Assembly (NCBI RefSeq): GCF_000768875.1
Contig: NZ_JRAO01000003.1
Location: 119,459-183,458 of the forward strand
DNA from: Porphyromonas sp. COT-239 OH1446
Lineage (GTDB): Bacteria > Bacteroidota > Bacteroidia > Bacteroidales > Porphyromonadaceae
Reading direction: 5' to 3'
DNA: 64,000 bases
Shown here piece by piece: positions 1 to 9,256 of the stretch. A model generated the notes under the pieces. The model was given only the letters and a program-made list of their open reading frames with translations. It was not told the origin of the DNA and made no database searches. Position numbers and translations under genes: made by a program. Position 1 is the first letter of the stretch, and each line of letters opens with the position of its first letter.

Positions 1-1949
1 TCGATAGAGGTCTGCTCGATATAGGGGGTTAGCTGTGGGCGCAGCTCCTCATCCAGGCGGTAGTAAGCCAAGTCGCCCGTTGCAGTCTTGCGGATATACT
101 CGGCAGAGAGAGAGGTACTGAACTGATCGCTCCAGTCCCTAGTATAGTTGATCTGATACTTATCGCCATAAAAACGGACTTTGTTGTTGAAGTTCCCCAG
201 CTGATCCTTGAAGCCATCCTTGAAGAGATGAGGCTCTTCGATCCCAGGGACGAAAAGGTCTCGCATGGCGACAACTGAGAGATGGTGGCGTGGGTGTTCG
301 TTCGCATGATAATCTCGTTGCAGTGGCGTGTAGGTGGCTCTGAGGTAATACTTCCACTGCTCGTCTCGTAATCCATAACCAGCATAGCCCTCGACAAAGA
401 GATGCTGCATCAGACTGGCCGTAGTCATCCCGCCCAGCCTCAAACGAGCACCCTCGAGCGCATTATAGCCTAGGAGCGTCTCGTAGGGCCCGAGATCGAA
501 TAGGATCCGCTCCCGCTCTAGGGGTTTCAGGGGCAGGGATAGGAAGCCCGTAGCCATCACTCGACCTAGAGAGCTCAGGGCATTAAAGCCCCGATGTCCC
601 TGGAGATAGGCTACAAAGTCCACAGCTCGCTGTGCTCGAGAGCTCAGCGGCAGAGGTCGCTCGACAAGGCCATAGCTACCAGGCCTGGGCAGCATAGCCT
701 GCTCTCGCTCAGCCTCGGGCAGGGTACTGCGAGGGTCGAGGCAGGCCTCTAGGAGAGCTTCCTCTCCGAATAGGTAATTGTGGTAATCTCGCTCGAGCTC
801 GACCTCTAGGCCCTGCTGGATCAGCCCTGTAGGCTTGAGGACAAGACCAATCGACTTCTTGCTTGGCAGCCAAACAATCCCCCTCGGGCTCTCAACTGGG
901 GCGAAGGAAGTCGATATTTTCATCTTCTCAACCCAGTTCACATTGGACGCTGGCGGGAGGGTCATCTCGACGTGGCGCATCGAGAGTTGCAGGGTATCTA
1001 TCCATATATACCCATTGAGTCCCGTGCTTCGAGGGTTCATGGGGCGGAAGTGCATGAGGAAGCAGGGTGAGCCCTCGTAGCTGACCGTGTCCTGGATATA
1101 ATACTTGTAGAAGTGCGTTGCCCACTGACGATTGAGTGGACTGGGGAAGTGAGTCAACAGCAACTCCAAGTTGTTGTCATAGACGTCAAAGTCTCCGAGC
1201 AAACCTTCTAGACCATTACTCAGCGTCCCCTCGTCTATACCCGCCTCTATCCCGTAGAGCCTGCGGCCCGTTATCACAGGGTCAAGGCGACTACCCGATC
1301 GAGCTGCAAAGATGGTCTGCTTCTCCCTCAACGACAGGGGCATGATATGCGAGGGGGTCAGCAGCGAGCTGTCCCTAAAGCGATCCGCAACCTCAGCCCT
1401 CAGGCCAAAGTACTTCGTCCCTGGGGTCGTCCCCAGCTGGGAGATGAGGATCTGCTCGTACTCCCGATACGAATAGTCCTCGAAGGCCTTGATCTGATTG
1501 CTATCCTTGGCCGAAATGACTCGCTCCATCAGCATCACAGCGGGGTTGTTCTTGCGCCGATACCGCTCCTTCTTGGGCGTAACAACGAGCGTAGCCAGCT
1601 CGTTATGCATCTCCCTCATCACAAGGATTCCCAACCTAGGATTACTTCCTCGCTTCCAAACGTGCTCTAGAGGCTCATATCCGACAGAGCTGATGCGGAG
1701 CTTCACCTCCTGCCTGCGAGAAGCCTCAGCAGACAGGACGAGCACGAAACGTCCCTCCACATCACTCGAGACGCCATGGTGCAGGTCTAGCAAGGACACC
1801 GAGGCATAAGGGATAGCTTCGCCGCTCACAGCATCGACCACTCGCCCCTTGAGAGTTTGGGCTTCAATGGTACTCTGAAAAAGAAAGAAGAGAAGAAGCA
1901 AGAGAAGGGGTCGAGAGGATCGTATTATGGAGATCAGTCTTCCATTCAT
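1..1949 (-). CDS. DUF5686 outer membrane protein with N-terminal carboxypeptidase-regulatory-like domain (3' end outside window)
   Basis: The minus-strand frame opens at an ATG at 1949 and stays open to the window edge, so about 649 residues are visible and the C-terminus is missing. Residues 1-31 form a signal peptide with a leucine-rich core ending in TIEAQ. Residues 32-110 (starting LKGRVVDAVSGEAIPYASV) are a carboxypeptidase-regulatory-like beta sandwich, as at the N-terminus of many Bacteroidota outer membrane proteins. The rest matches the large DUF5686 family of predicted outer-membrane beta-barrels, whose function is unknown. It is the last visible gene of the minus-strand run, 87 bases after miaA. 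The family call rests on recognising the sequence; the barrel is inferred. Confidence 0.82.
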   Translation of the reverse strand, partial: MNGRLISIIRSSRPLLLLLLFFLFQSTIEAQTLKGRVVDAVSGEAIPYASVSLLDLHHGVSSDVEGRFVLVLSAEASRRQEVKLRISSVGYEPLEHVWKRGSNPRLGILVMREMHNELATLVVTPKKERYRRKNNPAVMLMERVISAKDSNQIKAFEDYSYREYEQILISQLGTTPGTKYFGLRAEVADRFRDSSLLTPSHIMPLSLREKQTIFAARSGSRLDPVITGRRLYGIEAGIDEGTLSNGLEGLLGDFDVYDNNLELLLTHFPSPLNRQWATHFYKYYIQDTVSYEGSPCFLMHFRPMNPRSTGLNGYIWIDTLQLSMRHVEMTLPPASNVNWVEKMKISTSFAPVESPRGIVWLPSKKSIGLVLKPTGLIQQGLEVELERDYHNYLFGEEALLEACLDPRSTLPEAEREQAMLPRPGSYGLVERPLPLSSRAQRAVDFVAYLQGHRGFNALSSLGRVMATGFLSLPLKPLERERILFDLGPYETLLGYNALEGARLRLGGMTTASLMQHLFVEGYAGYGLRDEQWKYYLRATYTPLQRDYHANEHPRHHLSVVAMRDLFVPGIEEPHLFKDGFKDQLGNFNNKVRFYGDKYQINYTRDWSDQFSTSLSAEYIRKTATGDLAYYRLDEELRPQLTPYIEQTSI

Positions 1950-2036
1950 AGGATGTTCTTTTGCTGTTATGAGGCACGAAAGGATCAGGCTGAGAGGCTT
2001 ACACTTCTCTCCTCAAGCCCTTACAAGGGCAAGAGT

Positions 2037-2969
2037 TCATCTCCTCAAGTACTGAGGATTTTCGAGGCCGAGATGAGCGCAGACCCCATGCACATCTTCG
2101 GGGTGAAACCAGGCTATCTCAGGGTCTCTCCTCCACCAAGTCATCTGCTTGCGGGCATAAATGCGGGTATTGCGCTGGATCTGACGGATGGCCTCATCTA
2201 GAGGGATGAGGCCATCGAAGTGGGCGAAGAGCTCCTTGAAGCCGACCGTATTGAGGGCATTGAGCGAGCGATAGGGGTACACCTGGCGGGCCTCCTCCAC
2301 TAACCCCTCGGCGAGCATCTCCAGCACACGGGCATTGATCCGCTCGTAGAGCTCCTCCCGAGGTCGCTCGAGACCGATCTTGACTATATCAAAGGGTCGA
2401 CGGACAGCCTGCCCCGTGTGGTAAGAGCTGAAGGGCCTACCTGTCGAGAGGCAAACCTCTAGACCATGGAGTACTCGCCTGTAGTTGTAGTGGTCTACCC
2501 GTGCGTAGTAGGCAGGGTCAAGGAGGCGCAGCTCCCCAAGAAGGGGCTCTAACCCCTCGAGTTCATAACGCTGATAGACCTCGGCCCTGACCACAGGGTC
2601 TACATCGGGTATATCGTCAATTCCTCGACAGACGGCATCCAGGTACATCATAGACCCACCTGTCAGGATCACCTCGCAAGACTCGGCGAAGAGCCTCGGG
2701 AGCAGCCTCAGTACCTCCTGTTCATAGACCTGAGCACTGTAAGGCTCGTGGATCGAGCGCTCTCCGATGAAATAATGAGGCACACCCGCCCTTGCCTCTA
2801 GAGCAAGTGCAGCCGTGCCAATAGGGATCTCTCGATAGATCTGCCGAGAGTCTGCCGAGAGGATAGGAGCCGAGAGTCGCTCAGCCAACGTAAGGCTAAG
2901 AGCCGTCTTGCCAACAGCTGTTGGTCCTAGTAGTACAACTAGCCTTGAGCGGCGATGCCCTACCCCCAT
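2037..2969 (-). CDS. miaA: tRNA dimethylallyltransferase
   Basis: This enzyme transfers dimethylallyl from DMAPP to A37 of tRNAs that read UNN codons. The 310-residue protein has the P-loop GPTAVGKT at residues 15-22, the DSRQIY motif that contacts the target adenosine, and LTGGSMMYLDAV in the middle. The C-terminal part has NTVGFKE and an RKQMTWWRR segment typical of MiaA. Length is normal and no key motif is missing. It starts 6 bases after the stop of the pRiA4b-like gene, so the two are almost certainly co-transcribed. Bacteroidota often carry more than one miaA copy; only one is seen here. Confidence 0.95.
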   Translation of the reverse strand: MGVGHRRSRLVVLLGPTAVGKTALSLTLAERLSAPILSADSRQIYREIPIGTAALALEARAGVPHYFIGERSIHEPYSAQVYEQEVLRLLPRLFAESCEVILTGGSMMYLDAVCRGIDDIPDVDPVVRAEVYQRYELEGLEPLLGELRLLDPAYYARVDHYNYRRVLHGLEVCLSTGRPFSSYHTGQAVRRPFDIVKIGLERPREELYERINARVLEMLAEGLVEEARQVYPYRSLNALNTVGFKELFAHFDGLIPLDEAIRQIQRNTRIYARKQMTWWRRDPEIAWFHPEDVHGVCAHLGLENPQYLRR

Positions 2970-2975
2970 GCCGCT

Positions 2976-3536
2976 CTAATAAAGGTCGCTGGCGTCGGGC
3001 ATATCCAACCCTTCGAAGCCCTCAGGGTCAAGCTCATCAAGATCTATTCCCTCCTCGGAGAATAGCTCATCATCCAGCCCTCCGCCAGCAGTGCCTCCGC
3101 CGACACTACGGGTCTCGGCAAACTCCAGGCTGGAGGTCTGCTCGGGGGCATGCCCCTCGGAAATCGTCGTAATAGGTGCTTCGAGACTCTGGCCAGGGAT
3201 CAACTCCACCAGCTCGATGAAAAAGCCTCGCTCGCTGAGCATATCGAAGACGAAGAGCAAGTGCTGCCCCTTGTCCTCGAGGAGCTCCTCCAGGCGAGTG
3301 CTCTCCATGAGGTAGCTGTCGTATTCAGCCCCCATCCCCATGTCCATGAGGGTGATTTCCTGCTCCTTATTCCAGTCCTCATCACAGAGATAGAAGGTCG
3401 TCATCTCGCTCTGTGAATAGCCGACAGTCGAGAGAATATGGTTATTCAGCTCCAGGAAGGTGGCTTCTGAGTCTATCTTGATCTCTCGACGGAAGAAATC
3501 GTTCTCGTCCGAGAGCATGAGCAAACGATATACCAT
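2976..3536 (-). CDS. Plasmid pRiA4b ORF-3-like family protein
   Basis: This is a 186-residue acidic protein. Its first ~130 residues match the pRiA4b ORF-3-like fold family (sometimes annotated as IS1096 passenger TnpR-like). Visible features are an N-terminal YRLLMLSDENDFFRREI strand pattern, a CDEDWNKEQEI segment and an FDMLSERGFFIELV segment. The last 50 residues are low-complexity and very rich in Asp, Glu and Gly, probably disordered. The biochemical role of the family is unknown. It lies between the nnr fusion and miaA in the same transcription unit. Despite the family name I see no transposase, inverted repeats or other mobile DNA here, and it looks like a resident chromosomal gene. 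Confidence 0.75.
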   Translation of the reverse strand: MVYRLLMLSDENDFFRREIKIDSEATFLELNNHILSTVGYSQSEMTTFYLCDEDWNKEQEITLMDMGMGAEYDSYLMESTRLEELLEDKGQHLLFVFDMLSERGFFIELVELIPGQSLEAPITTISEGHAPEQTSSLEFAETRSVGGGTAGGGLDDELFSEEGIDLDELDPEGFEGLDMPDASDLY

Positions 3537-3573
3537 AATATTTTTCGATTTACATTACTTAGAAGAATTGCCC

Positions 3574-5082
3574 CTACCCCTGAGCCAGCAGCTGTCGAAA
3601 AGCATGGGGTAAGAAGCTAGATAGATCTCCTCCGATCAGTGGAGCTTCGGCATATTTGCCTACATAAATATCCCCTGCTAGACCGTGCAGATACACGCCA
3701 AGCACCGAGGCCGTAGACGAAGGATACCCTTGAGCTAACAGGCCAGCAATAGAGCCGAGCAAAACCTCATCGCTCCCTGCCGTGGCCATGCCCGGATTGC
3801 CCGTGGAGTTGAAGATTACATTCCCCCCCTTGAGGCAGACTGCCGTATAAGTACCCTTGAGGACGACATAGATCCCCAGGCGAAGGGCCAAGGCTCGAAC
3901 ATAGTCAATCCGCTCGAGATCACTATTGAAGTGTGCCACGAGCTCACGCAAATCCTCCGAGGAGAAGCAAACGACACTATGCTCGGGGGTGAGCTCTAGC
4001 AGTTGCCCATAACCTACCTGACGCCGACGATACATGCCAGCATCAATCACGATCGGATAGCGGGCATTTCGGAGCAATAGCTCTAGAGCCTCATCCGACA
4101 AGACCTCAGGCCCTAGAGAGCTGCAGAGAGCCATCCCTCGATACAGATGGAGCTCCTCAGAGATACAAGAGTAGCTGTCCACTACTCTAGCCTCCCTCAG
4201 TAGAGGCCAAGCCCCTAGAGTACCCGAAGGGAGCAGCATCGTGGCATCGCCCGAGCCTACACGCAGAGCAGCCTCAGAGGCCAAAGCGACCCTCCCGATG
4301 CATCCATCACTCCCTCCGCACATCAATACTCGACCAAAGTGCTCCTGCGAAGAAAAGCTAGGCCTCACCCGAATAGTGCGGGCCATGGCTTGGTCGGTGG
4401 AGAGGTACATCTCAGCCTCCCCCTCCTCATACGCTCGCTCGTCTAGAGCAATCTCGATGAGAGACCATTGGCCCACATAGGGCGCATACTCCGAAAGCAG
4501 GCATGGCAGCCTAGGAGTACCCAATACGAGGGTACGATCAGCCCTAAAGATATGATCAAGATCCATCTGACTCGAGGGCTGAGAGAAGAGCCCAGAGGGC
4601 AGATCAATGCTCACCTTGTGGCATCGGACACTATTGAGCCAGCATACCAGCTCTCTATAGCCACCCTCTAGAGGACGGAGAAGCTCTGATCCCACAAGAG
4701 CATCGACCACAACATCACTTGGGGCAAGCATCGGTACGTCGAACTGAGCATAGACATCCTCCAGGGCCACACCAGTACCCGATAGACGATTGCGTTGCTC
4801 CTGACAGACTGGGCTGATCGTCCCAGATCTATAGATCAGATAGACATACACTCTATAGTTTCGCTCGGCCAGCAATCGGGCCAAGCACAGACCATAAGCT
4901 CCATGATCCTCTGCCCCAGCAAAGACATACACATCGTGGCGAGCTGCGTGATAGTGCCGCATGAACTCATAGAGCAGACCAGCTCCAGCTCGCTCTACGA
5001 AGTCTGCACCTGACAGACGTTGCCTCTCTTGAGTCTTCAGAAGCAACTCTTGATATTGCCCTCCAGTAAATATCTTGAGCAT
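3574..5082 (-). CDS. Divergent bifunctional NAD(P)H-hydrate epimerase / ADP-dependent dehydratase (YjeF-type)
   Basis: The 502-residue fusion has the NAD(P)HX repair layout: an epimerase domain (about 1-215) and a ribokinase-fold dehydratase domain (about 235-500). The fold is clear from the DALVGSELLRPLEGGY and SIDLPSGL segments and from CGGSDG near 255-260. Several usually invariant motifs are changed. The epimerase GNNGGDG-type loop reads EDHGAYG (58-64). The dehydratase GGxGDVL loop reads AGSDEVLLG (435-443), which puts Glu439 where the catalytic Asp normally sits. The reading frame is intact, so this is sequence drift, not truncation. Either the protein has reduced or altered activity or it is on the way to becoming a pseudogene. 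It follows lpxA by 32 bases in the same operon. Confidence 0.8.
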   Translation of the reverse strand: MLKIFTGGQYQELLLKTQERQRLSGADFVERAGAGLLYEFMRHYHAARHDVYVFAGAEDHGAYGLCLARLLAERNYRVYVYLIYRSGTISPVCQEQRNRLSGTGVALEDVYAQFDVPMLAPSDVVVDALVGSELLRPLEGGYRELVCWLNSVRCHKVSIDLPSGLFSQPSSQMDLDHIFRADRTLVLGTPRLPCLLSEYAPYVGQWSLIEIALDERAYEEGEAEMYLSTDQAMARTIRVRPSFSSQEHFGRVLMCGGSDGCIGRVALASEAALRVGSGDATMLLPSGTLGAWPLLREARVVDSYSCISEELHLYRGMALCSSLGPEVLSDEALELLLRNARYPIVIDAGMYRRRQVGYGQLLELTPEHSVVCFSSEDLRELVAHFNSDLERIDYVRALALRLGIYVVLKGTYTAVCLKGGNVIFNSTGNPGMATAGSDEVLLGSIAGLLAQGYPSSTASVLGVYLHGLAGDIYVGKYAEAPLIGGDLSSFLPHAFRQLLAQG

Positions 5083-5114
5083 ATCTCTAGTATGAGGTTA
5101 CGGGGATAGCCTAA

Positions 5115-5906
5115 TTAGTCCATATTACCTCGTACAATTCCCCTCTCCGAGGAGCGAACGAAGTCGATAATAAAGTCTCTCTCGGGGCTCTCCTCAACCT
5201 CCCTCTCGACCGCTACGAGGGCATTAGTTGTATTGAGACCTCGCTGATAAATAATGCGATAGGCTTCATTAATCCGATAAATCTGCTCGTTGGTAAAGGC
5301 TCTACGTCTGAGACCTACGATATTGATTCCACAGTAGGTAATCGGATCTCTCCCTACAAGGACGTAGGGGGGGATATCTTTGCTGATGCGAGAGCCCCCC
5401 TGGATCATAACATGCTGCGAGATCTTCGAGAACTGATGCACCAAGACACTGGCACTGAGGATGGCATGATCGTCAATCTCCACCTCTCCAGCGATCTGAG
5501 AGGAGTTGCCTATGATGATGTGATCTCCAAGCACACAGTCGTGAGCGATGTGGGCATAGGCCATCAGTAAGCAGTGGTTACCTATGACCGTCTTGCCCCT
5601 AGAGGCTGTACCTCGATTGACTGTAACGCACTCACGGATCTGACAGTCATCTCCGATGATTGCAAGGCTCTCTTCGCCTGCGAACTTTAGGTCTTGGGGA
5701 ATTCCAGAGATAATGGCCCCTGAGTGGATCTCGCAGCGACGACCGATACGAGCCCCCGAGCGAATTACTGCTCCGCTGCGAATGATCGTATCGTCTCCGA
5801 TCTCTACATTATGTTCGATGAAGGCGAAAGGCTCTACTATAACCCGCTCGCCGAGCTTTGCCTCTGGGTGTACACTGGCCAAAGGGCTGATATTGGGATA
5901 AGACAT
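5115..5906 (-). CDS. lpxA: Acyl-[ACP]-UDP-N-acetylglucosamine O-acyltransferase
   Basis: LpxA catalyses the first step of lipid A synthesis, adding a hydroxyacyl chain to the 3-OH of UDP-GlcNAc. The 263-residue protein is a hexapeptide-repeat left-handed beta-helix (residues 1-190) with the AYAHIAHDC segment that holds the catalytic His, followed by a helical C-terminal domain with GLRRRAF. Length is typical. It starts 3 bases after the lpxC-fabZ stop codon, which indicates translational coupling. The order lpxD, lpxC-fabZ, lpxA is a lipid A operon typical of Bacteroidota. Confidence 0.96.
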   Translation of the reverse strand: MSYPNISPLASVHPEAKLGERVIVEPFAFIEHNVEIGDDTIIRSGAVIRSGARIGRRCEIHSGAIISGIPQDLKFAGEESLAIIGDDCQIRECVTVNRGTASRGKTVIGNHCLLMAYAHIAHDCVLGDHIIIGNSSQIAGEVEIDDHAILSASVLVHQFSKISQHVMIQGGSRISKDIPPYVLVGRDPITYCGINIVGLRRRAFTNEQIYRINEAYRIIYQRGLNTTNALVAVEREVEESPERDFIIDFVRSSERGIVRGNMD

Positions 5907-5909
5907 GCT

Positions 5910-7295
5910 TTACTTATTCTTTGCGATCTGTGCCATGAATTCTGCCTCGCAGACCAGCTTTTCACCAACGAAGGCAAGACCTCTCATGTGAGCCATACCC
6001 CGCCTCATCTCGGTAAGCATCTTGAGCTTGAAGATGAGCGTATCACCAGGCACGACCTTCTGTCTAAACTTGACATTGTCGATCTTGAGGAAGTAGGTCG
6101 AGTAGCTATCAGGCTCTTCGATGGTGTTGAGGACGAGCAAACCTCCGACTTGGGCCATGGCCTCAACCTGCAATACTCCTGGCATTACAGGCTCGGAGGG
6201 GAAATGTCCTTGGAAGAATGCCTCATTGCCCGAGACACTCTTCACCCCAACGATATAATCCATCCCCATCTCAATGATCTTGTCCACCATGAGGAAGGGG
6301 AAGCGGTGAGGTAAGAGCTCCTTAATGCGGTTGATATCGAGTACTGGGGGCTGATTGGGGTCATAGAGAGGAGCTTGGCTCTCATTCTGCTTAATATCCT
6401 TGCGGATCTTAGCCCCCATCTCATTGTTGATCTTGTGCCCAGGGCAGAAGGCGATGATGCGCCCTCGGATAGGCTTGCCAATGAGGGCAAGGTCTCCGAT
6501 TACATCAAGGAGCTTGTGGCGGGCTGGCTCATTTGGGAAGATGATAGGAGCATTGTTGATATAGCCCAGCTCTGGGAAGCTCTTGGACTCCACCCCCATG
6601 AGGTGGCATAGCTTGTCGAGCTCCTCCTGCTCCATCTTGTGGTCATAGATGACGAGGGCATTGTCGAGGTCTCCTCCCTTGATCAGGTTGTTAGCAAGCA
6701 GCTGTTCGATCTCTCGAACGAAGACAAATGTCCTCGAAGAGGCGATCTCGGAGGCGAAGTCGTCCAAGGTATCGAGAGAAGCGAACTGATTGGACAGGAC
6801 CTCAGAGTCGAAGGAGATATGTACATCGACACCGAACTTCTCGTCAGGCAGCAGCAGGATGCGAGACTTGCCATCGGCAGAGACAACCTCCTGACGCTGC
6901 TTGACGATATAGTAGTCTCGACGAGCCTCTTGCTCTACGAGACCTACACGACGGATAGCCTCGACATAAGCCATAGCACTCCCGTCTAGGATGGGGAACT
7001 CAGGAGCATTCACATCAATGATACAGTTATCAACGCCCAAAGCATAGAGCGTAGCCATCGCATGCTCGATGGTACTCACGCTGGCCTCTCCCTTCTTCAG
7101 GACAGTGCCGCGCTCCGTTCCCTTGACAAACTCCGAAAGGGCTGGGATCTCGGGACAGTCCTCCAAATCTACACGACGAATGATACGGCCAGTCCCCGCC
7201 TCGGCAGGGTGGAAGGTAATCTCAATATTCAGACCCGTATGCAAGCCTTTGCCAGAGAGCGAGAAGCTCTCCTTGAGTGTCATCTGTTTTTCCAT
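5910..7295 (-). CDS. lpxC-fabZ: Fused UDP-3-O-acyl-GlcNAc deacetylase / 3-hydroxyacyl-ACP dehydratase
   Basis: This 461-residue fusion joins LpxC (about 1-305) to FabZ (about 318-461). LpxC is the zinc deacetylase that commits to lipid A; the visible zinc ligands are His in STIEHAMATL and His/Asp in ARHKLLDVIGD. FabZ dehydrates 3-hydroxyacyl-ACP; its hot-dog fold is marked by LLPHRFPFLMVDKI and the catalytic His and Glu in GHFPSEPVMPGVLQVEAMAQ. LpxC and FabZ compete for the same hydroxyacyl-ACP pool, so fusing them fits metabolically. The fusion is characteristic of Bacteroidota. It lies 24 bases after lpxD and 3 bases before lpxA. Confidence 0.97.
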   Translation of the reverse strand: MEKQMTLKESFSLSGKGLHTGLNIEITFHPAEAGTGRIIRRVDLEDCPEIPALSEFVKGTERGTVLKKGEASVSTIEHAMATLYALGVDNCIIDVNAPEFPILDGSAMAYVEAIRRVGLVEQEARRDYYIVKQRQEVVSADGKSRILLLPDEKFGVDVHISFDSEVLSNQFASLDTLDDFASEIASSRTFVFVREIEQLLANNLIKGGDLDNALVIYDHKMEQEELDKLCHLMGVESKSFPELGYINNAPIIFPNEPARHKLLDVIGDLALIGKPIRGRIIAFCPGHKINNEMGAKIRKDIKQNESQAPLYDPNQPPVLDINRIKELLPHRFPFLMVDKIIEMGMDYIVGVKSVSGNEAFFQGHFPSEPVMPGVLQVEAMAQVGGLLVLNTIEEPDSYSTYFLKIDNVKFRQKVVPGDTLIFKLKMLTEMRRGMAHMRGLAFVGEKLVCEAEFMAQIAKNK

Positions 7296-7319
7296 ATTGT
7301 TATACTTGTGCTTTATGTC

Positions 7320-8366
7320 TTATTCTTTTTGATTGTTTCTCAAGCTCTTGAGCTCTTTCTCGAGCTGCCCCACCTTGCGATGGAGCTCTGGCAGACGGGC
7401 TAAGATAGCATAGCTACGTAGGGCAGTACTTGCATCCATAGCAGGAGAGCCTAGCAGCGTACGATCACTCTTGATATTGCCTATGACACCCGTCTGTCCG
7501 CCGATTTCCACTCGATCCTCGATCGTAAGGTGGCCTGCGACACCAACCTGACCACCGAGGCGACACCAAGAGCCAACGTTGCTACTACCAGCCATACCGA
7601 CCTGAGCAGCCATAACCGTATGCTCTCCGACCTGGCAATTGTGAGCGATCTGCACCATATTGTCCAGCTTCACACCACGCTTGATCACAGTACTTCCCAT
7701 GACTGCACGGTCAATACAAGCATTAGCCCCAACCTCTACGTCATCCTCTATAACAACGTTACCCAACTGGGGTATCTTGCGATAGCCCTCAAGACTGGGG
7801 GCAAAGCCAAATCCATCCGCTCCGATCACAGCCCCAGAGTGTAAGATGCAGCGATGACCAATCGAAACCCCGTGGTAAATAACGACATGGGGATAGACGA
7901 TGCAGCCCTCACCCAGGGTGCTCCCTCTACCGATATAAGCCCCTGGATATATACGTGTTCCTGAGCCGATCTTGACACCGGGCTCAACATAGGCATAAGC
8001 ACCGACATAGACATCGGGGGCAAGGGTAGCCTCGTCCGAAATGACAGCACGAGGGTCAATTCCCTGGGGTTTGTGCTCTATCTGCTCGGCCACAAGTTGC
8101 ATGAGCTGAGCTAGAGCCGCATAAGGATCTGAGACATGGATGAGCGTCGAAGCAATGGGTTCTCGAGGCTCAAAGTCCTCTCGAACAAGGATAATACTAG
8201 CCGCCGTAGTATAGGCGAAGCTCTCATACTTAGGATTGGCAAGGAAGGTGAGATCTCCTGCCACGGCCTCCTCTATCTTCGCAAAGTTGCTTACAGAGAC
8301 GGAGGCATCCCCAGAGATGCGGCCGTCGATCAGCTGAGCGATCTGTTGGGCTTGATATTGCAGCAT
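7320..8366 (-). CDS. lpxD: UDP-3-O-acylglucosamine N-acyltransferase
   Basis: LpxD adds the second hydroxyacyl chain, to the amine of the LpxC product. The 348-residue protein has the N-terminal uridine-binding domain (about 1-100; the motif FLANPKYES is visible), a long hexapeptide-repeat beta-helix (about 105-310) with the catalytic His in VGVAGHL, and a C-terminal helix that ends in a charged coiled segment. Length matches the family. It sits 24 bases downstream of pyrF and 24 bases upstream of lpxC-fabZ in the same strand run. Confidence 0.95.
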   Translation of the reverse strand: MLQYQAQQIAQLIDGRISGDASVSVSNFAKIEEAVAGDLTFLANPKYESFAYTTAASIILVREDFEPREPIASTLIHVSDPYAALAQLMQLVAEQIEHKPQGIDPRAVISDEATLAPDVYVGAYAYVEPGVKIGSGTRIYPGAYIGRGSTLGEGCIVYPHVVIYHGVSIGHRCILHSGAVIGADGFGFAPSLEGYRKIPQLGNVVIEDDVEVGANACIDRAVMGSTVIKRGVKLDNMVQIAHNCQVGEHTVMAAQVGMAGSSNVGSWCRLGGQVGVAGHLTIEDRVEIGGQTGVIGNIKSDRTLLGSPAMDASTALRSYAILARLPELHRKVGQLEKELKSLRNNQKE

Positions 8367-8390
8367 TCGTGATTTGTGTCTACTGAGCTA

Positions 8391-9227
8391 TTAGGCCTCT
8401 ATAAGTTTACTTTTGATGAGTATCTCGGTCATCTGACGGCGCAGCTTCTGCGCCTCCTCGGCTGCAGCAGAGGCAAAGCTCTCGCTCGAGTCTGCGTAGA
8501 TAATACTGCGAGAGGCATTGACCAGGAGACCACAGTGGTCGTTGAGACCATGCTTAGCAACCTCCTCGAGGCTACCATGCTGAGAGCCTACGCCCGGAAC
8601 GAGTAGGAAATGATCGGGGGCGATTGCACGGACTTGCTCTAGCATAGAGGCTTTGGTTGCTCCTACGACATACATCAGGTTGTCGGCTGTCCCCCAGTCT
8701 TGGCTCTTACTCAAAACTTGCTCAAAGAGGTGCACGCCCTGATCGTCCTTGAGTAGTTGGAAGTCCGAAGCCCCCTCGTTTGAGGTCAGAGCCAGGAGGA
8801 TAGCCCACTTGCCAGGATATTGGAGGAAGGGCATCACACTGTCTGCCCCCATATAGGGCGATAGCGTAATGGCATCGACCCGCACATGCTCGAAGAAGCT
8901 GCGGGCATACATCTCCCCCGTATTACCAATATCTCCTCTCTTGGCATCAGCAATAATGAACTGATCGGGATAATTCTTCTGAATATAGGCCACTGTCTTC
9001 TCAAAGGATTGCAGGCCAAAGGAGCCCATACTCTCGTAAAAAGCAAGATTGGGCTTATAAGCCACGCAAAGGTCTGCCGTAGCATCGATAATACGCTTGT
9101 TGAAAGCGAACAATGGGTCATCGTCCTCGAGGAGGAACTGAGGGATCTTACGAATATCCGTATCCAGCCCAACACATAGGAAGGACTTCTTTCGTCGAAT
9201 ATTTTCAAATAGCTCTTGTCTAGTCAT
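8391..9227 (-). CDS. pyrF: Orotidine 5'-phosphate decarboxylase
   Basis: PyrF makes UMP from OMP in the last step of de novo pyrimidine synthesis. The 278-residue protein belongs to the longer subfamily of OMP decarboxylases. It has FLCVGLDTD at the N-terminus and the catalytic Asp-Lys-Asp set in [12 protein letters not shown] (D94, K96, D99), followed by the VPGVGSQHG phosphate-binding loop. All catalytic residues are present. It lies 29 bases after prfA and 24 bases before lpxD. Confidence 0.95.
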   Translation of the reverse strand: MTRQELFENIRRKKSFLCVGLDTDIRKIPQFLLEDDDPLFAFNKRIIDATADLCVAYKPNLAFYESMGSFGLQSFEKTVAYIQKNYPDQFIIADAKRGDIGNTGEMYARSFFEHVRVDAITLSPYMGADSVMPFLQYPGKWAILLALTSNEGASDFQLLKDDQGVHLFEQVLSKSQDWGTADNLMYVVGATKASMLEQVRAIAPDHFLLVPGVGSQHGSLEEVAKHGLNDHCGLLVNASRSIIYADSSESFASAAAEEAQKLRRQMTEILIKSKLIEA

Positions 9228-9256
9228 CGTGTAGTTTGTCTTTTAGGGATTTAGAT

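Noticed and set aside
2976-3536. Mobile element suggested by the TnpR/IS1096 passenger family name
   Set aside because: No transposase, inverted repeats or target duplications; the gene sits inside a housekeeping operon.
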